Positions 25,843 through 33,769 of a stretch of DNA of 64,000 bases are shown here, one piece after another. Source of the stretch: Kineosporia babensis (GTDB lineage: Bacteria; Actinomycetota; Actinomycetes; Actinomycetales; Kineosporiaceae); NCBI RefSeq assembly GCF_021129305.1, contig NZ_JAJOMB010000035.1, positions 1 through 64,000 of the forward strand, given 5' to 3'. Numbering within the stretch: position 1 is the stretch's first letter; each line of letters opens with the position of its first letter. Below the pieces are notes generated by a model. It saw nothing but the letters and a program-made list of their open reading frames with translations, had not been told where the DNA came from and ran no database searches. The translations under genes and the position numbers were made by a program.

Positions 25843-27180
25843 ATGTCCGATCGGGATGAAGAATCTGGCAGAGTGCCAAACCAGCGGCTCATCCAGGCTC
25901 GCCGGCGTCTGTCCTCGCCCAGCGGTTCCGGCCAGGAGATGTCTCCTCAGGAACTCGCTGAGGCGATTAACGCTTACGTGTGGGAGCACCATAAACGTCA
26001 GGCGAATCTCGACCGGTCGTACATCAACAAGCTCGAGAACGGCACGCATCGCTGGCCCAATCCCCAGTACGGGGAGGCCTTCCGACACATTCTCGGCGTC
26101 CCCACCGACGCAGCCCTCGGCTTCTACGGGCGGCGAAATCGATCAGCGAAACCCTCCGGGCAAGCTGCCCATCAGGAAACAGACGCCACAACGCCTCCCG
26201 CCAATGCTCCAGCCCATCTACTCTCGGAACGGGTGCGTTGCAGCATCGTTGCAGGTGAACCCATCGACGCGAACGCACCTAAAACAGATCACCTCCAACT
26301 TAGGGCGCTTGTCACGCAGATGAACGGTGCCTATCAAGGTGCGGACTACGAACGGGCCCTGGCCCTCGTCCCAGCTGTGATGAACGCCGTTGCGATCAGG
26401 GCGACTTCGCCATCGGGCGATCCACGATCCGCCAGCGCCGCCGCTGCCTTAGCCCATCTGGCGCTGTCGAAACTGATGCTCAAGCTCGGCGACATTCACC
26501 TCGCCTGGATCACCGCCGACCGCGCTCGCGCCCATGCCCGCGCTGCCGAAGACCCCACGCTGGAGACAGCCACACACTTTTCCATCGGCTGCGCTCTCTA
26601 CGAACTGCCCGACCGACAGGACGAAGCCCGCCACCTGGTCGAACGAGGTCTCGCCACCGCCAGGTCAGGCACCATCAACGATCCAGCACGCATCTCCGTG
26701 GTAGGGGCGCTGACGCTCCTGGCGGCCGTCCTCGCATCCCGTAGGCACGATCTGCCTCAGGCCGAGCAGCACCTTCAGGCTGCCCGCGTCCTCGCCGATC
26801 AACTCGGTGGTGACCGCAACGAGCTGTGGACCGGATTCGGGCCCACCAACGTCCTGATCCACCAGGTCGGCATCACCACCGAGACGGACCCTCAGCGCGC
26901 CATCGACCTGGGCGAACGGCTCGACACCTCGCGCATGCCGGTCTCGCTGGTCAGCCGCCGGACGCAGGTGCACCTAGACCTCGCCACAGCCTTCAGCCAG
27001 CGACCCGAAGGCGACCCCTCAGCCCTGCTTCACCTGCTCCAGGCTGAAGTGATGGCACCCCAGCTGCTGCGTGTTCATCCACCAGCTCGTTCGCTGATCA
27101 TGGGCCTGTTGACCAGGGAGCGACGAACGAGCACCCCAGGGCTACGCGCTCTCGCAGCCCGCGCCAAGGTGGAAGTCTGA
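25843..27180 (+). CDS. XRE-TPR regulator, paralogue 1
   Basis: This 445-residue protein starts with an XRE-like domain (about 15-90; SPQELAEAINAYVWEHH, LDRSYINKLENGTHRWPN) and continues as a TPR-like helical region (ALVTQMNGAYQGADYERALALVPA; AEQHLQAARVLADQLGG). The first 90 residues closely match those of the protein at 27724-29223, so the two are paralogues. The flavoprotein gene starts 4 bp after its stop; a single operon of regulator, flavoprotein and regulator is likely. The ligand and targets are unknown. Confidence 0.83.
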   Translation: MSDRDEESGRVPNQRLIQARRRLSSPSGSGQEMSPQELAEAINAYVWEHHKRQANLDRSYINKLENGTHRWPNPQYGEAFRHILGVPTDAALGFYGRRNRSAKPSGQAAHQETDATTPPANAPAHLLSERVRCSIVAGEPIDANAPKTDHLQLRALVTQMNGAYQGADYERALALVPAVMNAVAIRATSPSGDPRSASAAAALAHLALSKLMLKLGDIHLAWITADRARAHARAAEDPTLETATHFSIGCALYELPDRQDEARHLVERGLATARSGTINDPARISVVGALTLLAAVLASRRHDLPQAEQHLQAARVLADQLGGDRNELWTGFGPTNVLIHQVGITTETDPQRAIDLGERLDTSRMPVSLVSRRTQVHLDLATAFSQRPEGDPSALLHLLQAEVMAPQLLRVHPPARSLIMGLLTRERRTSTPGLRALAARAKVEV

Positions 27181-27184
27181 GCCG

Positions 27185-27721
27185 ATGAGCAACCGCGTTC
27201 TCTACCTCATCGTCTGCGCTGCACCCCCAGCGCGGAGCATCACCGAGCTGATCGACCTCCTCCACGCCGACAGCTGGAATGTCCACGTCATCGCGACCCC
27301 GAGCGCAATGGAGTGGATCCCCGTCAGCACGGTCGAAGCGCAGACCGGCCACCCTGTCTCCCACCGACCGCGCCGTCCCGATGAAGCTCGCAGCCTCCCG
27401 AAGGCTGACGCCGTCGTGGTGGCGCCGGCGACGTTCAACACCATCAACCAGTGGGCCAACGGCACTAACGACACCCTGGCCCTCGGGATCCTCAACGAAG
27501 TGCTCGGGATTCGTCTGCCGGTCATCGCGACTGTCTACGCAAAGCCCAGCCTGACATCGCACCCCGCGTTCGCGACACACATCGGCCTTCTCACCGGCGC
27601 CGGCGTGATCTTCACCGAAACCGAATCCTTGCGGCCGACAGACCCCAGCCACCCCTTCGAGTGGCGTACCGTCACCGAACTTCTCGCATCGTTCGCCGAC
27701 CCGGGGGCCAGGGAGCACTGA
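27185..27721 (+). CDS. Flavoprotein (HFCD/PPC-decarboxylase-like)
   Basis: This 178-residue protein belongs to the flavoprotein superfamily that includes phosphopantothenoylcysteine decarboxylase and the LanD enzymes EpiD/MrsD. The Rossmann start (VLYLIVCAAPPARSITELID) and the conserved block VVVAPATFNTINQWANGTNDTLALGIL are visible; the latter corresponds to the PxxxNT...K-A-G..D region of HFCD enzymes. The classical active-site His is not clear. In actinomycetes this type of gene often sits beside XRE-TPR regulators, as here. A role in the FxLD pathway is not suggested, because the precursor lacks a C-terminal cysteine. Confidence 0.82.
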   Translation: MSNRVLYLIVCAAPPARSITELIDLLHADSWNVHVIATPSAMEWIPVSTVEAQTGHPVSHRPRRPDEARSLPKADAVVVAPATFNTINQWANGTNDTLALGILNEVLGIRLPVIATVYAKPSLTSHPAFATHIGLLTGAGVIFTETESLRPTDPSHPFEWRTVTELLASFADPGAREH

Positions 27722-27723
27722 CC

Positions 27724-29223
27724 ATGGCTGAACGGAGCGATGCGACCGGGAGAACGCCGAACGAGCGGCTCACCCGGGCGCGCCGATCTGTGAGGTCTCC
27801 CAGCGGGTCAGGGCAGGAGATGTCTCCGCAGGAACTTGCCGAAGCCATCAATGCCTACGTGTGGAAACACTACGACCGGCTGGTCAACCTTGACCGTTCG
27901 TACATCAGCAAGCTGGAGCTCGGCAAGCATCACTGGCCAAATGCCCAGTATCGCGCAGCACTTCGAAGTATCCTGCCAGCGCCCGACGACGCATCCCTGG
28001 GCTTCTACCCCAGGCAGAGAAGCCAACCCCAACGACCCTCGGGCGACCACCATGGTGCGGAGCATGAGGAGCGGACCGGGTCAGTGGCATCAGCGGCTGG
28101 GAACAGTAGCAAGGCGCTGAGGGCAGCCGAGAGAACCATCGAAAGTATCGACCTTTCCGACTCGCCATGGACGCCTGACCGTATCCATGAGCTAGCTGGT
28201 TTCATTGCTAGCGGAGGCGAATTGGGCCCACAGACGGCCCGAGAGGTCTCTCAAGCATGGCGAACAACGCAGCCCCCGCAGATTCTCGAACTTCGCTCCG
28301 GCCGACGCATCGGGCAGCGACTGGCCGACTTGGTGATCGAGCGCACCGAGACGCTACGCCGGATGGACGATTTCCTCGGTGGCGCCGACATGCATGACCT
28401 TGTTCGGCAAGAGCTAACGACGACCCTGACCATGATCGATGACGCTTCCTATACCGAGCCCATCGGGCGCCAGATCCTCGCGTCAGTAGGTGAACTCGCG
28501 CAACTGGCCGGATGGGTGGCCGACGACGCCGGCCTGCGTCAGCAGGCCGAACGCTATTACCTAGCTGGGGTAAGCGCGGCGCACGCAGCTCGGGACGAAC
28601 CCTTGGCCGCGAACCTGCTCTCGACATTGTCCTACCAGTACGCCAACATCGGAGACCCCCGCGAAGCCGTGCTCTTGGCAACCACAGCCGCGAACGGCGT
28701 TCCGCCGCACACCACCGGAACAACACGAGCTCTGCTGATGGAACGTGTGGCTTGGGCCAACGCTCGCCTCGGTGATGCTCGTGCCACAGAACGAGCGCTC
28801 GGGGCCGTGGACGACTTGTTCACCGAAACCAAATACGCAGAGCCTGAGCCCAACTTCACCTACTGGCTCACCCGAGACGAGATCGCCGTCATGGCGGGTC
28901 GTTGTTACGTCCAACTTCAGCGACCAGAACCAGCGATCACCCTTCTAACCGGGGCCGTCGATCGCTACGACGACTCCCACCAGCGCGAGACGTCCCTCTA
29001 CCTGTCCTATCTTGCCGAGGCCCACCTGCAGGCGAAGGACGTGGAAGCCTCGGTAACCGTGGCCCTCCGCGCACTGGAAGCCGCGATGGGTGTCGCCAGC
29101 GCCCGGAGCAGTGGTCGCATCAATCACTTGCTGCACCTCCTGGCCCCCTCCAAGACCAACGAACGAGTTCGAGAGTTCTCCGAGGCCCTGCTCGCCTCCC
29201 GACCACACGCCTGGCCAACCTGA
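27724..29223 (+). CDS. XRE-TPR regulator, paralogue 2
   Basis: This 499-residue protein shares its N-terminal 90 residues with the 25843 gene product (SPSGSGQEMSPQELAEAINA, then LDRSYISKLELGKHHWPN). It carries a longer C-terminal region with TPR-like repeats (AGWVADDAGLRQQAERYYLAG, EAVLLATTAANG, EASVTVALRALEAA). ATG 27724 lies 3 bp after the flavoprotein stop, so the three genes are one unit. Confidence 0.82.
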   Translation: MAERSDATGRTPNERLTRARRSVRSPSGSGQEMSPQELAEAINAYVWKHYDRLVNLDRSYISKLELGKHHWPNAQYRAALRSILPAPDDASLGFYPRQRSQPQRPSGDHHGAEHEERTGSVASAAGNSSKALRAAERTIESIDLSDSPWTPDRIHELAGFIASGGELGPQTAREVSQAWRTTQPPQILELRSGRRIGQRLADLVIERTETLRRMDDFLGGADMHDLVRQELTTTLTMIDDASYTEPIGRQILASVGELAQLAGWVADDAGLRQQAERYYLAGVSAAHAARDEPLAANLLSTLSYQYANIGDPREAVLLATTAANGVPPHTTGTTRALLMERVAWANARLGDARATERALGAVDDLFTETKYAEPEPNFTYWLTRDEIAVMAGRCYVQLQRPEPAITLLTGAVDRYDDSHQRETSLYLSYLAEAHLQAKDVEASVTVALRALEAAMGVASARSSGRINHLLHLLAPSKTNERVREFSEALLASRPHAWPT

Positions 29224-29614
29224 AAACTGTCTGATCGCGACAGGCCACGCACAGGAGCACCGTAGCCTTAGCTTCGGGCACCCACCGGTAGGTCATCATC
29301 TCCTATACCTCTCTCTACATCGACCGCACCGCGCGGCTCGCAGGGCGAGAACAGCAGGTTGCTCAACTGCCCGATAGCCACGCGAGGGGAGCTGCTCCCT
29401 GAGGGCCCGCAAGGCAGCCGTCGAGCCAGTCGTGCAGGATCTCTGACGGTGGCCAGGACCGATTTTCCCCGTGGACGGCCAGCTAGATTCCCCGCCCGCA
29501 GAACACTCTCGGTAAGCTGATGGCGCTCAGGTGAACGTCCCCAGAGTTGCTCGGCAGATTCCAGCGAGCGCCATCAAAGCTTCGTCGCGGCTGTGGGAGG
29601 ACGGGGGTAGCGGT
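29224..29614. other. Intergenic region with possible coding remnant
   Basis: No gene is supported in 391 bp. One frame near 29293-29402 is open for about 36 codons with coding-like composition but no start or recognisable domain; it may be a remnant. Confidence 0.4.
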
Positions 29615-30157
29615 ATGGCTCGGACGTGGTTGTCGATCCGGGTCGACCTGGTCTCAGGACATGGGGGCGACCTCTGGCCTCGACCTGGCCGGATCCTGGC
29701 AGCGGCCCGGTCGCACACCTTCGCTCAGTTCGCGGAGTCGATCGACGATGCCTTCGCTCGCTGGGACCACGCCCATCTGCACCTGTTCACCTTGGCCGAT
29801 GGCACCCCGGTCACCCCGCTTGACTGGTGGGACGGGGAACACCCCGATGATGCTCTGGACGGGCGAACGACCAAGCTCAGCCGCCTACAGCCGGGCGAGC
29901 AGTTCGCTTATGTCTTCGATCTGGGCGACTGCTGGGCGCACCTGTGCACCGTGGCTGAAGCCCGGATCGATCCGCAGGAAGAACTCGGCATCATCCCTGA
30001 CCGGCCGCTACCCACCTGGGGATGGGGACAGATCCCCGACCAGTACGCCCGCGCCTGGGACAGCGACGACGGCGAGTCCCCAGCGCCGAGGCGACCTCGG
30101 CCGGCGCTGGGCGACCTGCCGCCCATCCTTCCCGAATGGGGCACCCGACAGAGCTGA
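29615..30157 (+). CDS. pRiA4b ORF-3-like protein
   Basis: This 180-residue protein matches the PRiA4_ORF3 family: an N-terminal strand block (TWLSIRVDLVSG), the helix TFAQFAESIDDAFARWDHAHLHLF, and the family signature YVFDLGDCWAHLCTV. ATG 29615 is chosen because a GGGAGGACGGGGG stretch lies just upstream. Proteins of this family are common on plasmids and mobile elements and have no defined function. A long hairpin follows about 125 bp after the stop. Confidence 0.78.
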   Translation: MARTWLSIRVDLVSGHGGDLWPRPGRILAAARSHTFAQFAESIDDAFARWDHAHLHLFTLADGTPVTPLDWWDGEHPDDALDGRTTKLSRLQPGEQFAYVFDLGDCWAHLCTVAEARIDPQEELGIIPDRPLPTWGWGQIPDQYARAWDSDDGESPAPRRPRPALGDLPPILPEWGTRQS

Positions 30158-30281
30158 CCGTAGCTCCGGCTGTCGTCACTCTCCGCATGTTCGTGGCCGG
30201 CAGTGGGGCGCCCATCTGGCCGTGGCGGGGACCGTAACTCGCCGCCAGCGGGAAATTCTCACTGACCACTGTCAGATCTTC

Positions 30282-30319
30282 TTCCCGGGTAAGCGCTCGT
30301 GATAGCGCTCATTTACCCG
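30282..30319 (+). terminator. Terminator downstream of the pRiA4b ORF-3-like gene
   Basis: The perfect outer stem CCCGGGTAA / TTACCCGGG encloses two AGCGCT words that can pair with each other. It lies in the 359-bp gap 30158-30516 before the Tad-like operon; the rest of that gap holds a conserved upstream motif. Confidence 0.65.
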
Positions 30320-30424
30320 GGGGAGCACCGTCGCCTGCCGTCTGAAGGCTCGGCTTTGAGGCTTGCGAGCACGCCAAGACGTTCTGGTCGTCATCGGCCA
30401 CATGCTGGAGAGCGCATAAAAGTC

Positions 30425-30455
30425 CAGGTCAGGGACCACTAGAACAAATACTGGA
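30425..30455 (+). promoter_or_regulatory. Conserved upstream motif, copy 2 (GGTCAG...CACTAGAACAA)
   Basis: The same spaced words as at 7508-7538 (GGTCAG, five bases, CACTAGAACAA, then TGGA) occur about 62 bp upstream of the 30517 gene. It probably is a shared promoter or operator for the two paralogous envelope operons. Confidence 0.5.
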
Positions 30456-30516
30456 ACAAGTCTTCTGTCTCCTGTGAGGCGTCGTCACCAGCGAACCCTT
30501 CCGGCAGGAGACACTG

Positions 30517-31347
30517 ATGCTTCACCACCGACCAACTGGCGCGCCTGGCCGCCTGACCCACCGAACAGGGGTGCCCCGGCGCCGACTGCTCGCTCTCGTC
30601 GTGGGAGCTGGCGGGATTCTCATCATCCTGATCACCGGTCTCGTTCTGTCCGTTGCTGCTGTACTGGGAACGGGGCCCTCCAACGAACAGCACGACTCGC
30701 AGCACGAGGGTCTCTCGGTGACCGATGGCAATCGGTCCGAGCCCGCAATCGGCACGTTCTCGAACGACCACGATGCCGCTGCCCATCCACCATCGGCAGC
30801 CACGTCGAGCACGACGCCGGCGCCCCTCGTCCTCCCAGCATCCGCGGTCACCGGGATCCACGGCGTCGCTACCGGGTATCCGCAGTCGCCCGAAGGTGCT
30901 GTCGCGCAGTTGGCCGCCATCGACGTCGCAGTTTTAAGCCAGCCATTCAAGGTCGCTGAGCGATCTCTGCGCGCCTGGTCCAACAGCGAAACGGTCCGTT
31001 CGCCACAGTGGACCATCGAGGCGCTTATCGATGACGTACGCGACCGTCCGATCAAGAACCTGCGGGTGATTCCCGTGATGGCCCGCGTCGACAAGAGCGC
31101 CACGCAAGATCGGCACAACGTCTGCCTCTTGCTGCGCGTGCAGATCCCCGAGCAGAAGCAGACGGCCGACCACTCGAACTCAGAGTTCTTCGCGCACTGT
31201 GAGGCGATGATCTGGACCGGCCGACACTGGCTCATTCAGCACGGACAGAGTGCCGCTTCTGAGCCGATCCAGAGGCCCGGAAGCGGGCCAGCGTACGCAG
31301 CGGGCTACCGAATGCTCCAAGGAGCGGCCGCGCCGGACCAAAGGTGA
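30517..31347 (+). CDS. Single-pass membrane protein, paralogue of the 7721 gene
   Basis: This 276-residue protein has a TM helix at about residues 26-50 (LALVVGAGGILIILITGLVLSV) and a large extracytoplasmic domain. The conserved GVATGYPQSPEGAVAQLAAI and AYAAGYRML blocks are shared with the 7721-8722 protein. GGCAGGAGACACTG precedes the ATG. It is the first gene of the Tad-like operon region, with a 148-bp gap to the next gene. Function is unknown; a part of the same envelope machine is inferred. Confidence 0.75.
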   Translation: MLHHRPTGAPGRLTHRTGVPRRRLLALVVGAGGILIILITGLVLSVAAVLGTGPSNEQHDSQHEGLSVTDGNRSEPAIGTFSNDHDAAAHPPSAATSSTTPAPLVLPASAVTGIHGVATGYPQSPEGAVAQLAAIDVAVLSQPFKVAERSLRAWSNSETVRSPQWTIEALIDDVRDRPIKNLRVIPVMARVDKSATQDRHNVCLLLRVQIPEQKQTADHSNSEFFAHCEAMIWTGRHWLIQHGQSAASEPIQRPGSGPAYAAGYRMLQGAAAPDQR

Positions 31348-31495
31348 AGGGTGCAGGCCAGAGAGGTATTCGGGATTTCGGCGAAACAAGAACCAGTTAC
31401 ATATGTCCGTAATGTGTTGACATTGATTGGTGACGGACGGTAGACGAATGGTTGCACTGACAGTGCAGTGCGCAGGCGGCTACGGGAGACCACAG

Positions 31496-32092
31496 GTGAA
31501 CAGGCGAATCCACGCCATTGTCATGGCGGGCGTGGCGCTCGCCGCGCTAGTCGCATGCTCGGATGATGAAGGCGGTTCGTTAGCAGATCCGTCTCCTCCT
31601 GTGACTGCCAGTTCGTCGGCTCCGTCGCCCGCCCTGGATCCAGAGGTCCAGCAGGCGGTCGCGGCTTACGAGTCTTATGTGCGGGCCCGTGACAGTGTTC
31701 TGCGGAATCCCGTTGGCAAGGGCGAGACATGGCCAGAAGGGGCTGAATTCAAGCGTTGGGCCTACGATCCTGCTCGATCGGAAACCATCGTCTTCATGTA
31801 CGTGCTTGACTCCTATGACGCCGAGTTCCGGGGCGATGCGGCAAAGTCCAACGTGTCGGTCGTCGAGGCCAAGCTGAATGCGAAACCGTACCCGCTCGTA
31901 CGACTCGCCGATTGTCAAGTTCCGCAGGGGCGGTTCGCGCCGTACAACCGCGAGACCGATAAAGCGTTGGATCTGGTCGACGACGAACATCTCGATGAGC
32001 CGTTCCTTTCGAACATTGCCCTGATCTCCGTCGACGGGCGCTGGGGTGTCCAGGAGGCCGAAGCGAAGCAAGGAGGTTCATGCGAGCCCTAA
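31496..32092 (+). CDS. Lipoprotein of unknown function
   Basis: This 198-residue protein has a type II signal peptide (VMAGVALAALVACS, lipobox cysteine near residue 21) followed by a Ser/Pro-rich linker and a conserved-looking domain (AVAAYESYVRARDSV). GTG 31496 is chosen for the GGGAG 8 bp upstream; an ATG at 31448 is possible. It overlaps the next gene by 13 bp, placing it in the Tad-like operon. Proteins of this shape occur in actinomycete Tad-like loci, but the role is not known. Confidence 0.72.
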   Translation: MNRRIHAIVMAGVALAALVACSDDEGGSLADPSPPVTASSSAPSPALDPEVQQAVAAYESYVRARDSVLRNPVGKGETWPEGAEFKRWAYDPARSETIVFMYVLDSYDAEFRGDAAKSNVSVVEAKLNAKPYPLVRLADCQVPQGRFAPYNRETDKALDLVDDEHLDEPFLSNIALISVDGRWGVQEAEAKQGGSCEP

Positions 32093-32991
32093 GCGCGAAC
32101 CTACTGATGCCGTTCGGAGCGATCGCAGCGACATGGCTGGTAGCGACGAGCGCTTGGGCTACAACGGATCCTGAAGGTGAGGTTGGGGCAACGTGCTATT
32201 CCGGTCTCGGCATGTGCGTCGCTGAGGCGCAATCGCTTGAGGTGGTGCCCGATCGGCCAAACTCGCAGAAGTCGGAGCGGACAATACGGACCGCTAAAGA
32301 GAGCTCTGCCGGACCAGACAGGAACAGCAAGGGAGATCTCTGCGTGGTTTTGCCCATGGCCCCGCAGCCTCCTGTTTCGGATCCCGTATGGAAAGGCAAC
32401 ACGGACGGCACCATTTACACAAGGACCTGCCCCATGACTAGGTACGTGGAACCGGTGGTCAACACCTATTGGGCGCCGACGGGCGCGGAGGCCGAGGCCG
32501 TCGGCGTGGATCCTATCGTCCTGGCCCAGCAGGCGAAGGAGGGTCTCCGGCTGCCGAAGCCAAGGTTGGCTCGATCGCCGTCGGGTTCGGGATGGGTCAA
32601 CGAGTACTTGTGGGTGTGGCTTGAAAGTTCCTGGGAGGAGAAGGAAGCGACCGCGAGTACAGGTGGCGGGGCTGGTGGAGGTCTGGGTGCTCAGTGGGCG
32701 ACGGTCACGGCCCGGCCGCGGGAGATGGTTATTCGTGTGGGTTCGGAGAGCGTGAGTTGCGCGGGGCCGGGGAGGGCTTGGCGGCTGGCGGATGGTGCGG
32801 GTGTTCCCGACGGTGATGGGTGCGCGGTGATGGTGTCGGAATCAGGGCGGAGGGTTGAGGTGTCGGTGGAGGTGCCTTACGAGGTGTCGTGGACTGGATC
32901 GGGCGGTTCCGGTGGTGATCTGGGTGTGCTGACGGCCAGCGCGAATCAGACGATCACGGTGCTGGAGTCGGTGACGGCGGGCGTGCGGTGA
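32080..32991 (+). CDS. Secreted protein of the Tad-like operon
   Basis: This 303-residue protein has a Sec signal peptide (LMPFGAIAATWLVATSAWA). The mature part has Cys pairs and, toward the C-terminus, a Gly-rich all-beta region (ATVTARPREMVIRVG, VSWTGSGGSGGDLGVL). AAGGAGG lies just before the ATG. It overlaps the lipoprotein gene upstream and the SAF-domain gene downstream. No family recognised. Confidence 0.72.
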   Translation: MRALSANLLMPFGAIAATWLVATSAWATTDPEGEVGATCYSGLGMCVAEAQSLEVVPDRPNSQKSERTIRTAKESSAGPDRNSKGDLCVVLPMAPQPPVSDPVWKGNTDGTIYTRTCPMTRYVEPVVNTYWAPTGAEAEAVGVDPIVLAQQAKEGLRLPKPRLARSPSGSGWVNEYLWVWLESSWEEKEATASTGGGAGGGLGAQWATVTARPREMVIRVGSESVSCAGPGRAWRLADGAGVPDGDGCAVMVSESGRRVEVSVEVPYEVSWTGSGGSGGDLGVLTASANQTITVLESVTAGVR

Positions 32992-33647
32992 GTACCGGGC
33001 CGTTCAGGTTGGCGGCGCCTGCCCGGGAGCGTGTACTGGTGCGTCGTCGCAGTCCGGCGCGGATTGTGCTGACGTTGGTGCTGTTTCTGGTCGTGATGTT
33101 CTTCGTTGCGATGGTGATTGAGCGTGCTGGTACGAAGGCGCAGGTGCTGGTGTTGGCGCAGCGGGTGGTGCAGGCGCAGGAGATCACGCGGGCGGATCTG
33201 ACGAGTACGGATGTGGCCGGGAATGTTTCGGTGATGTCGGTGGATCAGCTGGATCAGGTTGTTGGGCAGCGGGCGGCTTTCACGCTGGAGGCGGGCACGA
33301 TTCTTCAGCCGACCTCGGTGATGGCGCCGGCGGCATCGGACGCCGGTCAGGCCAGCCTGGGGGTCAGTATTCGCTCGGGCATGGTGCCGCACGGTCTGCA
33401 GGCTGGGGACACGGTCCGGGTGGCGCTCATTCCGGACCCGGACGGTTCCTCGAACGACAATAGTACGAGTGATCTTTCGTCGGGTTCAGTGCTGGTGGAC
33501 GGCGCGCTGGTGGCTGACGTGTCGGAAGAATCCTCGAGTTCCGGGGATCTGAAGGTGACGCTGCGGGTGGCGTCGGACTCAGCGATGCCGTTGTTGGTGG
33601 CGGCCAGCCGTGAGCAGATCGGGCTGATCCGGGTCGGGGGTAGCTGA
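32988..33647 (+). CDS. SAF-domain protein, CpaB/RcpC-like
   Basis: This 219-residue protein has one TM helix (about 26-46; IVLTLVLFLVVMFFVAMVI) and then a SAF domain (about 55-110; VLVLAQRVVQAQEITRADL ... GQRAAFTLEAGTILQ). CpaB/RcpC proteins of Tad pili have this layout and help in pilus biogenesis. GTG 32988 overlaps the preceding TGA by 4 bp. It lies directly before the CpaF ATPase gene, as in other Tad-like loci. Confidence 0.82.
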   Translation: MSTGPFRLAAPARERVLVRRRSPARIVLTLVLFLVVMFFVAMVIERAGTKAQVLVLAQRVVQAQEITRADLTSTDVAGNVSVMSVDQLDQVVGQRAAFTLEAGTILQPTSVMAPAASDAGQASLGVSIRSGMVPHGLQAGDTVRVALIPDPDGSSNDNSTSDLSSGSVLVDGALVADVSEESSSSGDLKVTLRVASDSAMPLLVAASREQIGLIRVGGS

Positions 33648-33769
33648 CAGCGTCGTTGAACTGCACGGGTCGGGGAGCGCGCTGTGGCTGCGTGAATCCC
33701 GCTCAACGTCGAGGTTTTCGCGAAGGATCCGGTCTGCCGGGGGCAGGGCGAGGGGAGAGGCGAGCGAGG

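Noticed and set aside
27185-27721. LanD decarboxylase of the lanthipeptide pathway
   Set aside because: The gene is 5 kb from the cluster in a regulator operon, and the precursor has no C-terminal cysteine to decarboxylate.
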